Shown here piece by piece: positions 1 through 8,167 of a stretch of 9,307 nucleotides of DNA. Source of the stretch: Anaerolineae bacterium (GTDB lineage Bacteria > Chloroflexota > Anaerolineae > Promineifilales > Promineifilaceae); contig JANQGC010000225.1 in the NCBI GenBank assembly GCA_028277515.1, positions 1 through 9,307 on the forward strand, read 5' to 3'. Below the pieces are notes generated by a model. It saw only the letters and a list, made by a program, of their open reading frames with translations, was not told the DNA's origin and did no database searches. The position numbers and the translations under genes were made by a program. Positions within the stretch are counted from its first letter, which is position 1; each line of letters starts with the position of its first letter.

Positions 1-1
1 C

Positions 2-1525
<1,524 letters not shown>

Positions 1526-1530
1526 GCCAT

Positions 1531-1545
1531 AAGTGACTGTCACTT
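1531..1545. promoter_or_regulatory. 15-bp perfect palindrome between valS and the DUF971 gene
   Basis: AAGTGAC and GTCACTT flank a single T, giving a perfect dyad 5 bases after the valS stop and 10 bases before the DUF971 start codon. As RNA it could fold as a 6-bp stem with a CTG loop. It is followed by an A-rich run, not T's, on the plus strand, so it does not look like an intrinsic terminator for valS. It could be a protein-binding operator or a processing hairpin that also covers the ribosome entry region of the next gene, which has no clear Shine-Dalgarno sequence. The function is inference. Confidence 0.4.
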
Positions 1546-1555
1546 CAGAAAAAAT

Positions 1556-1870
1556 ATGACCAAACCAAGACCAACCAACATCACCGCCGATAGAAATAAT
1601 CGGGAGTTAATCATCCAATGGAACGACGGCCGTGAATGTCATTATCCATTTGCCGGCCTGCGTGCTGTCTGCCCCTGTGCCGAATGTCAGGGCGGCCACG
1701 CCAATATGGGTCGTCCGGCCGATAAAGAATTGCTCTATAATAGCGATGATCCGGATCTCAACCTGCAAAACATCGACCAGGTTGGTTCCTATGCCCTTTC
1801 TTTCCTATGGAGCGATGGCCACTGGCAGGGCATTTATTCCTGGCCATATTTGTACGATGCCTGCCGGTAG
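1556..1870 (+). CDS. DUF971 / gamma-butyrobetaine hydroxylase N-terminal-like Zn-binding protein
   Basis: A stand-alone small domain (104 residues) of the DUF971/GBBH-like_N family. The sequence shows the family core: RELIIQWNDGRECHYPFAGLRAVCPCAEC, then a late WSDGHWQGIYSWPYL block. C39, C41, C44 and H89 match the Cys-x-Cys-x2-Cys plus His zinc site known from the N-terminal domain of gamma-butyrobetaine hydroxylase. Bacterial stand-alone members are small cytoplasmic proteins of unproven role; the domain also occurs fused to Mrp/ApbC-type Fe-S carriers, so a link to Fe-S or metal handling is possible but not shown here. The ATG start lies 30 bases after the valS stop and lacks an obvious Shine-Dalgarno sequence. 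The length fits the family. It may be co-transcribed with valS. Confidence 0.88.
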   Translation: MTKPRPTNITADRNNRELIIQWNDGRECHYPFAGLRAVCPCAECQGGHANMGRPADKELLYNSDDPDLNLQNIDQVGSYALSFLWSDGHWQGIYSWPYLYDACR

Positions 1871-1891
1871 CGCGAGCTTTCTAGCTTGCGC
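1870..1891 (+). repeat. GC-rich hairpin directly at the DUF971 stop codon
   Basis: A 9-bp stem (GCGCGAGCT with AGCTTGCGC, one G-T wobble) closes a TTCT loop. The first base of the stem is the last base of the TAG stop codon. No T-run follows, so it is not a canonical intrinsic terminator. It may be an mRNA-stabilising or processing hairpin, or one copy of a dispersed intergenic palindromic element. Confidence 0.5.
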
Positions 1892-1906
1892 CTGAACAAA
1901 CTGGAA

Positions 1907-1928
1907 AGTTTATTCTACAGAATAAGTT
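1907..1928 (+). promoter_or_regulatory. AT-rich hairpin abutting the phzF-like ribosome-binding site
   Basis: TTATTC and GAATAA (1910-1925) form a perfect inverted repeat around TACA. In RNA the stem extends by two G-U wobbles and one A-U pair to 9 bp. It ends three bases before the GAGGA Shine-Dalgarno sequence at 1931-1935 of the next gene. It could be an operator, or a leader hairpin affecting translation or mRNA stability; which one cannot be decided from sequence. Confidence 0.35.
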
Positions 1929-1930
1929 AA

Positions 1931-1935
1931 GAGGA
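1931..1935 (+). promoter_or_regulatory. Shine-Dalgarno of the phzF-like gene
   Basis: GAGGA lies 10 bases before the ATG at 1946 and fixes the start codon. It sits directly behind the hairpin ending at 1928. Confidence 0.6.
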
Positions 1936-1945
1936 TAATATTATT

Positions 1946-2746
1946 ATGACTACACGAATATACCAGGTCGATGCCTTCACCGACAGCCCCTTCTCCGGCA
2001 ACCCCGCTGCCGTTTGCTTGCTGGACCAACCTCAACCAGCGCAGTGGATGCAGCAAGTGGGCATGGAAATGAACCTGTCCGAAACTGCCTTCCTCTGGCC
2101 TTTGGACGATGGCAATTCTTTACGCTGGTTCACGCCCGCGGCCGAAGTTGACATCTGCGGCCACGCCACCCTGGCCGCGGCACATATCTTATGGCAGACC
2201 GGACAGCTTGCACCCGAACGGACGGCCGTTTTCTACACCAAGAGCGGCAAACTAACCGCAGCCCTCGATCAAGGCTGGATCGAAATGGATTTTCCCGCCA
2301 CACCAGCAATACCATCCCAACTGCCGGCCGAACTGGAATCCAATTTGGGAATCACACCCCTCTATACCGGCCAATTTGCGCCCGGCAAATTCCTGGTCGT
2401 CGTTGACAATGAACAAACCGTATCTGACATTCAACCCGATTTTTCAGCCATGCGCATTGTTGATGCGCGCGCTGTCTGCGTGACCAGCCGCGCTGATGAT
2501 TCGGATATTGATTTCGTTTCGCGCTACTTCGCCCCCTGGATCGGCATTGACGAAGATCCGGTCACCGGTTCCGCCCACGCCTGCCTGGCTCCCTATTGGT
2601 CCGAGGTATTAAAAAAGGATTGGCTCAATGCCCGGCAGGTTTCGTCTCGGGGTGGTACACTGCGCGTGCGTCCGGCAGGAGAACGGGTGCTGATCAAAGG
2701 CCAGGCAGTGACCGTGCTGCAAGGGGAATTACTGGATAGAAAATGA
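1946..2746 (+). CDS. PhzF family isomerase/epimerase-like protein
   Basis: A 266-residue member of the PhzF (phenazine biosynthesis-like, diaminopimelate epimerase fold) family. It starts with the typical YQVDAFTDSPFSGNPAAVCLLD. The conserved acid sits in NLSETAF (E46), the glycine/His motif in DICGHATLAAAH (H73), and the second-half signature is EDPVTGSAHACLAPYW (204-218, D204). These correspond to the Glu/His/Asp active-site positions known from PhzF. Length and the two-lobe layout are normal. There are no phenazine genes nearby, so it is more likely one of the many orphan PhzF-like enzymes with an unknown small-molecule substrate. The start is supported by GAGGA 10 bases upstream of the ATG. 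The gene ends 15 bases from the stop of the convergent hydrolase gene. Confidence 0.93.
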   Translation: MTTRIYQVDAFTDSPFSGNPAAVCLLDQPQPAQWMQQVGMEMNLSETAFLWPLDDGNSLRWFTPAAEVDICGHATLAAAHILWQTGQLAPERTAVFYTKSGKLTAALDQGWIEMDFPATPAIPSQLPAELESNLGITPLYTGQFAPGKFLVVVDNEQTVSDIQPDFSAMRIVDARAVCVTSRADDSDIDFVSRYFAPWIGIDEDPVTGSAHACLAPYWSEVLKKDWLNARQVSSRGGTLRVRPAGERVLIKGQAVTVLQGELLDRK

Positions 2747-2761
2747 GTTGATGCCTCTTGC

Positions 2762-3898
2762 TCAATTCGCGGCAAAGAACTTCCGTACCCGTTCCTTAAA
2801 TAAATCATCCCAGGGCCAGCCGAAAGTGTGCCCCGCCCCCTCATAAACAAAACAAGGCGGCTCATGCCCGGCCGCTTCCAATGCCCGGCATAAGTCAAGC
2901 GACCATTGCAAGGGTACTGTCTCGTCAGCATCCCCATGATGCACGCTTATGGCCGCGTTGATCCGCTCCAGGTGATAGATGGGTGAAATAGCTTCCATTT
3001 GTTCCTGTGAAGCAGCCAACTCGAAATCGCCGCGCGCGCCATCGCTCCACTGCCTGATCTGCTCGTAATTCAAACGCTCATCACCACTCATCGCTCCATA
3101 GAGCACGGCCGTCTTGATATATGGCTCATTATTGACCACGGCGGCACGCAGCGCGACCCCACCACCCATGCTGTGACCCCACAAATGAATATCATCCCGG
3201 TCTGCCCGGCGTAGAGGTCCGAGCGGATCCAGGCTCTGCTCACGAATGATAGCGATCAAATTCAAAACATCGGCCGCCAGGCCAACCCGGAACAGATCCG
3301 GCCCTTCATCTGAGGGAGGAAAATTGCGCAGATTGGGGTGGATGACAAAATAGCCCGCCTCAGCCAGGGCATCGGCGTAACGGGTGGTGTAGGCCAGCGT
3401 TTCATACTGACCAGGTGGAACATAACCGTGCAGCAAGATCGCGACCGGAAACTTGCTGCCCTGGTGGGGCACATTCATGAACCCACTAATATTCAAACCA
3501 TCACTAGGATAAGTGATGGCATAACGGGCGAATGTTTCCGTCTGTTCCAGCGTTTCTTCAATCTGCAGCAGGCCGCCGCCATACGGCCGTTCCGCCAGCG
3601 TCTCAACTGTATAGGGGGCATAGGGATCGGCCGTTGGACTTGCCGTCGGGCCGGGTTGCTCTGTCATCATGGGTGGCATCGTTGACAGAGACGTTGGCGT
3701 GCTAATTGGAACTGCTGTCGGTGAGGTCTTACCGGGTACAACTGTCGCTAAAACCGGTGTTGAGCTTGCCGAACTGGTGACTGTAGAGCTTATCACCTCG
3801 CCAGCTTGAGCATCAATACCCTGACACGCCATTAATATCATGGCCATAAACAAAATAAAAAGAAAGACGCTCCGTTCTCCTAGCAGTTGCGGGTTCAT
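2762..3898 (-). CDS. Secreted lipoprotein alpha/beta hydrolase (dienelactone hydrolase / S9-like)
   Basis: A 378-residue predicted lipoprotein. Residues 9-25 form a hydrophobic signal ending in the lipobox LMAC (C25), so the mature protein should be anchored on the outer face of the membrane. A flexible Ser/Thr/Pro-rich tether follows at about 35-97. The catalytic domain spans about 98-378 and has the alpha/beta hydrolase marks: VAILLHGY oxyanion-region strand (152-159), nucleophile elbow GHSMGGG with S243, HGDADETVP with likely acid D325, and GAGHTF with H357. The layout resembles dienelactone hydrolase/prolyl oligopeptidase-like esterases or peptidases; the substrate is unknown. The tether style is common in Chloroflexota surface proteins (family knowledge, not proof). 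No clear Shine-Dalgarno precedes the ATG, but the signal peptide position supports it. The gene is convergent with the phzF-like gene and divergent from the DUF2079 gene. Confidence 0.92.
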   Translation of the reverse strand: MNPQLLGERSVFLFILFMAMILMACQGIDAQAGEVISSTVTSSASSTPVLATVVPGKTSPTAVPISTPTSLSTMPPMMTEQPGPTASPTADPYAPYTVETLAERPYGGGLLQIEETLEQTETFARYAITYPSDGLNISGFMNVPHQGSKFPVAILLHGYVPPGQYETLAYTTRYADALAEAGYFVIHPNLRNFPPSDEGPDLFRVGLAADVLNLIAIIREQSLDPLGPLRRADRDDIHLWGHSMGGGVALRAAVVNNEPYIKTAVLYGAMSGDERLNYEQIRQWSDGARGDFELAASQEQMEAISPIYHLERINAAISVHHGDADETVPLQWSLDLCRALEAAGHEPPCFVYEGAGHTFGWPWDDLFKERVRKFFAAN

Positions 3899-4013
3899 CG
3901 AAAAAAATCTATGCCGGCCACATTAAAAATTTATCAACGGACAAAGCAATATGAAATAACAAAAAGTTTATGAGACAAAAAGGATAGATTTAATTAACTT
4001 TCCATAATCTCGA

Positions 4014-4019
4014 TATAAT
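4014..4019 (+). promoter_or_regulatory. Candidate -10 box (TATAAT) for the DUF2079 gene
   Basis: A consensus TATAAT lies 70 bases before the ATG at 4090. The best -35 matches nearby are weak: TTAATT at 3990 with 18-base spacing, or TTAACT at 3994 with only 14. In an AT-rich region a chance match is possible. Confidence 0.4.
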
Positions 4020-4038
4020 TTTGCTCTAGTAGTTTTGC

Positions 4039-4049
4039 ATTCGTCGAAT
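4039..4049. promoter_or_regulatory. 11-bp palindrome ATTCG-T-CGAAT, possible operator
   Basis: A perfect dyad with a one-base centre lies about 20 bases downstream of the TATAAT box, around the expected early transcribed region of the DUF2079 gene. The position would suit a repressor site. No regulator gene is nearby, so its identity is unknown. Confidence 0.3.
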
Positions 4050-4089
4050 ATTTGCTTAGTTTACCATATTGAAAACAGGTCGTTGATAA

Positions 4090-5982
4090 ATGACGGCATA
4101 TGCTAACAGGATAAAGAGGGTCATATTGGGGCCAAACCGGAAAACATTCGCTGTTTTGTGCTTTTTATTTTTTCTGTTCACACTCATCCTTTCTTCCTTT
4201 TTTATCATTAAACATAATGCTTTCAATACGCGAACTTATGATTTCGGCCGATTCGCTCAGGCCATTTGGAACGTTCTTGAAGGCCGGTTTCTTTTCACAA
4301 CGATTGACTACCACTCCATATTGGGCAACCATTTCTCACCATATATGGCGCTTTTGTCACCTCTGCTGCTTATCTGGCCCGATGAACGGCTGTTGTTAAT
4401 CATCCAGGTCATAAGCGTTTCCATCGCCGGGATATTATTATCATTCATACTTTATCGCCGTTACCCGCGTCTGGTCCCCTTTTTTCTCCTGGCATTTTAT
4501 TTAAATCCGGCCATACACAGCTTAACCTTGTTTGAATTTCGCCGTGTCGTCCTCATAATGCCATTCCTGGCTCTCGCCTTATTGGCCCTTAGCCGTGACC
4601 AAAAAAATTTAATGGCCGCTGCATTAATGGTTGCGCTGTTAGGCAAAGAAGATATTGGCTTGTTTGTGGCCGGGGTGGCTTTATATCTGCTGTTGGTGAA
4701 GAGGGATATTAAATGGGGACTGGGTCTGATGCTGTTAGGGCTTGGCTGGTCGATCGTTGTCAGCATTTGGATCATCCCTTCCTTTCGCACTCCCGGAAGT
4801 GAATATCCCCAACTTTATTATTTCAGCTACCTGGGCAGTTCATACAGCGAAATCATCGCTACATTAAGACAAGATCCCTTCATACTACTACGCCAGGTGC
4901 TCACATGGGATCGCTTGGCTGCCCTGGGACGCATACTGCTCCCACTTGGCATCTTTTTACCCTTCTTAGCGGCCGAATGGTTAATCATCGCCCTTCCCTC
5001 TCTCGCCTTATTGATGCTCAGTGGGGACTCAGAAATTTATGGCCTTCTAAAATGGTATCCAACAACCATTCTGCCCGTGTTATTTGCCGCCGTTGCCGTT
5101 GGAACAGCCCGTGCAGAACCCAGGCGAGCCAGGAATTATATGGTCTGGCTCCTAATTACAACCGTGTTAGGATATTTCTTATTCAGCCCATTACCCGGCG
5201 GAAGGAATTATGAGTCCGAACTATATAAGGTGACGGAGCATGATCGCAAAGGCTTGGAAATGGTCGAAAATATTCCGCTTGAGGCCAGCGTGGCCACCAG
5301 TCCCCACTATGTTCCCCATTTAGCCTTGAGAGAGGATGTGTATCATTACCCATGGATAAAAATTGGATTGGACAATATTGATTATTTGTTATTCGATTGT
5401 TTTTCAAGCTGCTATCCCTTCTCTCACTCGGATTTCGATCATGAACTGAAGGAATATCTGGTCAATCCCAATTTTACCCTCGTCGCCCAATCAGATGACA
5501 TATTTTTATTTCGCAGCACCGGTGGCGTGCGACCAAAATTTCTCATTTACCAGACGGTTGAGCAAGCGATCCGACTATATGGTTATGACATTGCTTACCG
5601 GTTGAGCGATGGTAACTATCTTGAATTATCGCAAAAAAGAATTGGAATAACGGGAGGTCGGCGCTTGCGCGTATCCTTATACTGGCAGTCCTTATCGGAA
5701 ACAAATAAAGAGCGCACCATTTCTGTTCGCTTAGAAGATCAAAATGGCAATCTTGTTGCCCAGCATGATGGCCAGCCGGGTAACGGCAGCCGCCCCACCA
5801 GCATGTGGCAGACTATTCAAAAAGTACGGGATATTCATTTCCTTGATGTCCCGCCGGAATTATCGCCGGGTACTTATACAATTGAGATCCTGCTGTATGA
5901 CAGTTATTCTCTGGAACGGGTCCCTTTTGACAGCGGCCAGGAAAAGATTGAAATTGGCGAGGTGATCATTTCCCCTCCGTAA
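4090..5982 (+). CDS. DUF2079 polytopic membrane protein with C-terminal beta-sandwich-like domain
   Basis: A 630-residue integral membrane protein. The N-terminal part carries DUF2079 hallmarks: YDFGRFAQAIWNVLEGRFLF (50-69), GNHFSPYMALLSPLLLIWP (79-97), and a LLGKEDIGLF block (183-192). I judge about nine to eleven hydrophobic segments between 18 and 366. DUF2079 is thought to relate to GT-C glycosyltransferases, in which an acidic residue in the first extracytoplasmic loop is catalytic; D51 is a candidate by analogy. No activity is proven. Residues about 370-480 form a soluble extracytoplasmic-type region. Residues about 495-630 look like a beta-rich domain (RLRVSLYWQSL, QHDGQP, LSPGTYTIEILLYD) of the sort often appended to Chloroflexota GT39/DUF2079-type proteins. 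A role in surface polysaccharide or protein glycosylation is inference. The ATG has only a weak AGG at 4077-4079. The gene is AT-richer than its neighbours and has few CGGCCG words. Confidence 0.88.
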   Translation: MTAYANRIKRVILGPNRKTFAVLCFLFFLFTLILSSFFIIKHNAFNTRTYDFGRFAQAIWNVLEGRFLFTTIDYHSILGNHFSPYMALLSPLLLIWPDERLLLIIQVISVSIAGILLSFILYRRYPRLVPFFLLAFYLNPAIHSLTLFEFRRVVLIMPFLALALLALSRDQKNLMAAALMVALLGKEDIGLFVAGVALYLLLVKRDIKWGLGLMLLGLGWSIVVSIWIIPSFRTPGSEYPQLYYFSYLGSSYSEIIATLRQDPFILLRQVLTWDRLAALGRILLPLGIFLPFLAAEWLIIALPSLALLMLSGDSEIYGLLKWYPTTILPVLFAAVAVGTARAEPRRARNYMVWLLITTVLGYFLFSPLPGGRNYESELYKVTEHDRKGLEMVENIPLEASVATSPHYVPHLALREDVYHYPWIKIGLDNIDYLLFDCFSSCYPFSHSDFDHELKEYLVNPNFTLVAQSDDIFLFRSTGGVRPKFLIYQTVEQAIRLYGYDIAYRLSDGNYLELSQKRIGITGGRRLRVSLYWQSLSETNKERTISVRLEDQNGNLVAQHDGQPGNGSRPTSMWQTIQKVRDIHFLDVPPELSPGTYTIEILLYDSYSLERVPFDSGQEKIEIGEVIISPP

Positions 5983-5990
5983 AGGGAAAA

Positions 5991-6090
5991 CAGTGGACAG
6001 TCATCAGTGGACTGTCATCAGTGGTCAGTAATCAGTGTGACAGTGATCACTGCTCACTGCTTACTGAATACTGTTTACTGCTAACTGCTC
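5991..6090. repeat. Inverted array of CAGTNNN / ACTGNNN heptamers between convergent genes
   Basis: CAGT begins at 5991, 5998, 6005, 6019, 6026 and 6033, exactly 7 bases apart, with a degenerate CTGT at 6012. The perfect dyad CAGTGATCACTG at 6041-6052 follows. ACTG then begins at 6049, 6056, 6063, 6070, 6077 and 6084, again exactly 7 apart. The two halves are inverted relative to each other and can pair heptamer by heptamer after a single one-base offset at 6037-6040, making a long imperfect stem. An 11-bp direct repeat (GTCATCAGTGG) recurs at 6000 and 6014. The array starts 8 bases after the DUF2079 stop and ends just before the stop of the cyclase gene, so it could act as a bidirectional transcription barrier or mRNA 3' end. 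Confidence 0.85.
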
Positions 6091-6091
6091 C

Positions 6092-8167
6092 TCACTCCGT
6101 CGTCACCAGCACTGAATTTTCAATCAACTGCGCGCGAATCCCTTCAGGGGCAACGACATCCGGCATAACTTCCACGCTTTGCCCGGGTTCAAGATCGAGG
6201 GCATCAATGACCACACGTACCATCTCCGGTTTAGCCTCAATCTCCTTCAAAGTCGCCACCGGCCCGCTGAGCAATAGCTGCACGGCCGTCGGCTGCAACG
6301 TTACCGTCAGCGTACCGCGATCATTAATCAGCTCGACCGGCCTTCCGGTTAATAGATCGCTGGTCCGCGCGGCGATTTGGGCATTCACTTGTACCGTTCC
6401 CAGCACATTGCCTTCATTGTCCAGCGCCTGCACCCCTTCCGGCAGATCCAATGGCCTGTCGACACTGATATCGCCCACCGCCTCCGCCAGATCGACCGGC
6501 AAGGTATCCACAAAACTACCCAGGTCAGCGATCACAGTGGGATCCCCTTGAATGGTCACACTGGCCGGGCTGACCGTCAATCCGCTCAACCAGTATTCTT
6601 CCGGAGGGGAACCAACAGTCACCGCATTTACACCGACATCCTTGGCATCAATTCGGCGACGGACAAAAACCGTTACATCAGCTTCGATAGGGTCCAGCTC
6701 AACATCCTCAATCACATTTTCATTCCTATCCAATGCACGTAGAGGGACCGTATCATTGACCGTCGTCGTCGCCCCGGCGACTGAAATTTCAGCCACGATA
6801 GCAGCGATGCGCTCAACTTCCGGCTGAGGTCCGGTAACCTGTACCTCCTCCGGGCGGGTTATTGTATCGCCGCGTACTTCATACGCCGAGGATAGCTCGG
6901 CGCGGTCGTTGACCACGGCCGTGATAGGCAACGTTTCGCTGACAATCGTGGCCACATCCACGTCCACTTCGGCCGGGTTTGCGCCCAGGACGAGCACATT
7001 TTCGGCCGTCGTCGTCGCCAGGACCGGCACGCGGTTTGGCCCTTCCTGAACATCGGCTAGATCGATCTGGGCTTGAAAACTATTTGGCCCCAATGCCTGT
7101 AACTCCGATTCCGGAGCCTGGAAGTTCATCAGGACCGTCGTCGGCAGAGGCGAAGTCAGGGATATTTCAGGTGGAAGATTATTAACGTCTAGGGCCACGC
7201 CGGGCATCGTCGTTGTTACAAGCGGGTTGTTTTGCAGCCGTACGGCCGTTGTCGCAACCAGGGCTAAAATAAATGAAAACAGCAGATAAAATAAATTGAT
7301 AGCCAATTGGCGCAGGGTTGGCGGTTTGAACTCCCAGTTTTCCCAGGGTCGCCAGCGGCTGACCGGCCTTTCGGCCATCTCCTCATAAAAATCACTCAAC
7401 CGTTGGTGCAGAGAAGTCCGGTCCAGGTTTCGTTCTAAACGGCCGTCTCTGGCCACGGAGATTATGCCCGTTTCTTCGCTGACCACAAGGCTCAGGGCGT
7501 CGCTGACCTCGCTCATGCCGATGGCTGCCCGGTGGCGGGTGCCGATGCGAAATCGACCGCGCAGTTCACGATCGGTCAGCGGCAGCACACATCCAGCCGC
7601 CACAACCCTGTCCTGGCGGACGATCACCGCGCCATCATGCAAGGGCGTTTTATCAAAAAAGATCGTTTGTAACAGCTCTGAGCTGACCCGGCCGTTCACA
7701 GGCACACCTGAAGATTCCACCTCGGTCAGAGGCATATTACCCTCAATGACGACCAGCGCGCCGGTTTTGGTCGCTGACAGATTTTCGGCCATGCGCGTCA
7801 ACGGGGAAATTACATCCTCAGAGACGCTTTCGCGGTTGTTTAAGGAAAATCCCAATTGGCGGCCGAAACCCTCTAACCAACGACGCAGTTCCGGTTGTAA
7901 CGTGATCGGCAGGATGATCAAAATAACCAGGAAAGCATAAAACAAAATCGATCGAAAGGTTTGCAGAGGCAGCAGCAAATTGGCCATCAGCAGCAAGATG
8001 GCCAGCACAAGGATGCCACGCAATAAAAATGCGGCCTGGCTGCGCCGGATTAAGGTGAATAATAAATAGATAGCAATCGTCACCAGTAAAATATCAAGAT
8101 AGTCAACGGGCTGAAGCGTACCCATTAAGAATCGAAAGCTGGTGAAAGCTGAATTAATATCAAACAT
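6092..8167 (-). CDS. cdaA: Membrane diadenylate cyclase (CdaA-type DAC) fused to four YbbR repeats
   Basis: This 691-residue protein should make cyclic di-AMP from two ATP. Three membrane segments (about 20-40, 46-66, 70-90) precede a DisA_N/DAC domain (about 115-265). The catalytic motifs are intact: DGA at 178-180 in the block TPLHDGAVIV, and the RHR motif in GTRHRAAIGMSE at 209-220, then LSLVVSEETG. A fourth membrane segment (about 286-309) leads to about 380 extracytoplasmic residues that divide into four YbbR-like repeats (roughly 320-405, 412-502, 512-600, 605-690). The first part matches CdaA and the second matches CdaR; in Firmicutes these are separate adjacent genes whose products interact, usually followed by glmM. 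Here they are one chain and no glmM follows. The ATG at 8167 has no clear Shine-Dalgarno; M15 (8125) is an alternative start. The gene is convergent with the DUF2079 gene across the heptamer array. Confidence 0.93.
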   Translation of the reverse strand: MFDINSAFTSFRFLMGTLQPVDYLDILLVTIAIYLLFTLIRRSQAAFLLRGILVLAILLLMANLLLPLQTFRSILFYAFLVILIILPITLQPELRRWLEGFGRQLGFSLNNRESVSEDVISPLTRMAENLSATKTGALVVIEGNMPLTEVESSGVPVNGRVSSELLQTIFFDKTPLHDGAVIVRQDRVVAAGCVLPLTDRELRGRFRIGTRHRAAIGMSEVSDALSLVVSEETGIISVARDGRLERNLDRTSLHQRLSDFYEEMAERPVSRWRPWENWEFKPPTLRQLAINLFYLLFSFILALVATTAVRLQNNPLVTTTMPGVALDVNNLPPEISLTSPLPTTVLMNFQAPESELQALGPNSFQAQIDLADVQEGPNRVPVLATTTAENVLVLGANPAEVDVDVATIVSETLPITAVVNDRAELSSAYEVRGDTITRPEEVQVTGPQPEVERIAAIVAEISVAGATTTVNDTVPLRALDRNENVIEDVELDPIEADVTVFVRRRIDAKDVGVNAVTVGSPPEEYWLSGLTVSPASVTIQGDPTVIADLGSFVDTLPVDLAEAVGDISVDRPLDLPEGVQALDNEGNVLGTVQVNAQIAARTSDLLTGRPVELINDRGTLTVTLQPTAVQLLLSGPVATLKEIEAKPEMVRVVIDALDLEPGQSVEVMPDVVAPEGIRAQLIENSVLVTTE

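Larger units (their letters stand above)
3899..4089. promoter_or_regulatory. AT-rich divergent intergenic region
   Basis: These 191 bases separate the divergent hydrolase and DUF2079 genes and must hold both promoters. They are distinctly AT-rich compared with the flanking genes. Visible elements are a perfect TATAAT at 4014-4019 on the plus strand, a palindrome at 4039-4049, and a pair of 11-bp inverted copies at 3929-3939 and 4081-4091. On the minus strand a weak TTGCTT (3944-3949) and TTTAAT (3922-3927) pair with 16-base spacing could serve the hydrolase gene; this is tentative. Confidence 0.6.

Noticed and set aside
1946..2746. Phenazine biosynthesis cluster suggested by the PhzF-like gene
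   Set aside because: No other phz genes are present. PhzF-like proteins are widespread outside phenazine pathways.
2747..2761. Terminator between the convergent phzF-like and hydrolase genes
   Set aside because: The gap is 15 bases with no inverted repeat and no T-run on either strand.
3338..3685. 115-residue plus-strand open frame opposite the lipoprotein hydrolase
   Set aside because: It is a shadow of the hydrolase, which has a lipobox, tether and complete catalytic triad.
5991..6090. Heptamer array considered as a CRISPR array
   Set aside because: The repeat unit is 7 bases with a 4-base core and no spacers of CRISPR length. The halves are inverted, and no cas genes are nearby.
6021..6551. 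176-residue plus-strand open frame starting in the heptamer array and running antisense to the YbbR region
   Set aside because: Its Ser/Thr-rich low-complexity translation mirrors the YbbR codons. The start lies inside the repeat array, and the opposite strand has a convincing domain structure.
7464..7940. 158-residue plus-strand open frame opposite the DAC domain
   Set aside because: It is antisense to intact catalytic motifs and has no recognisable protein features.
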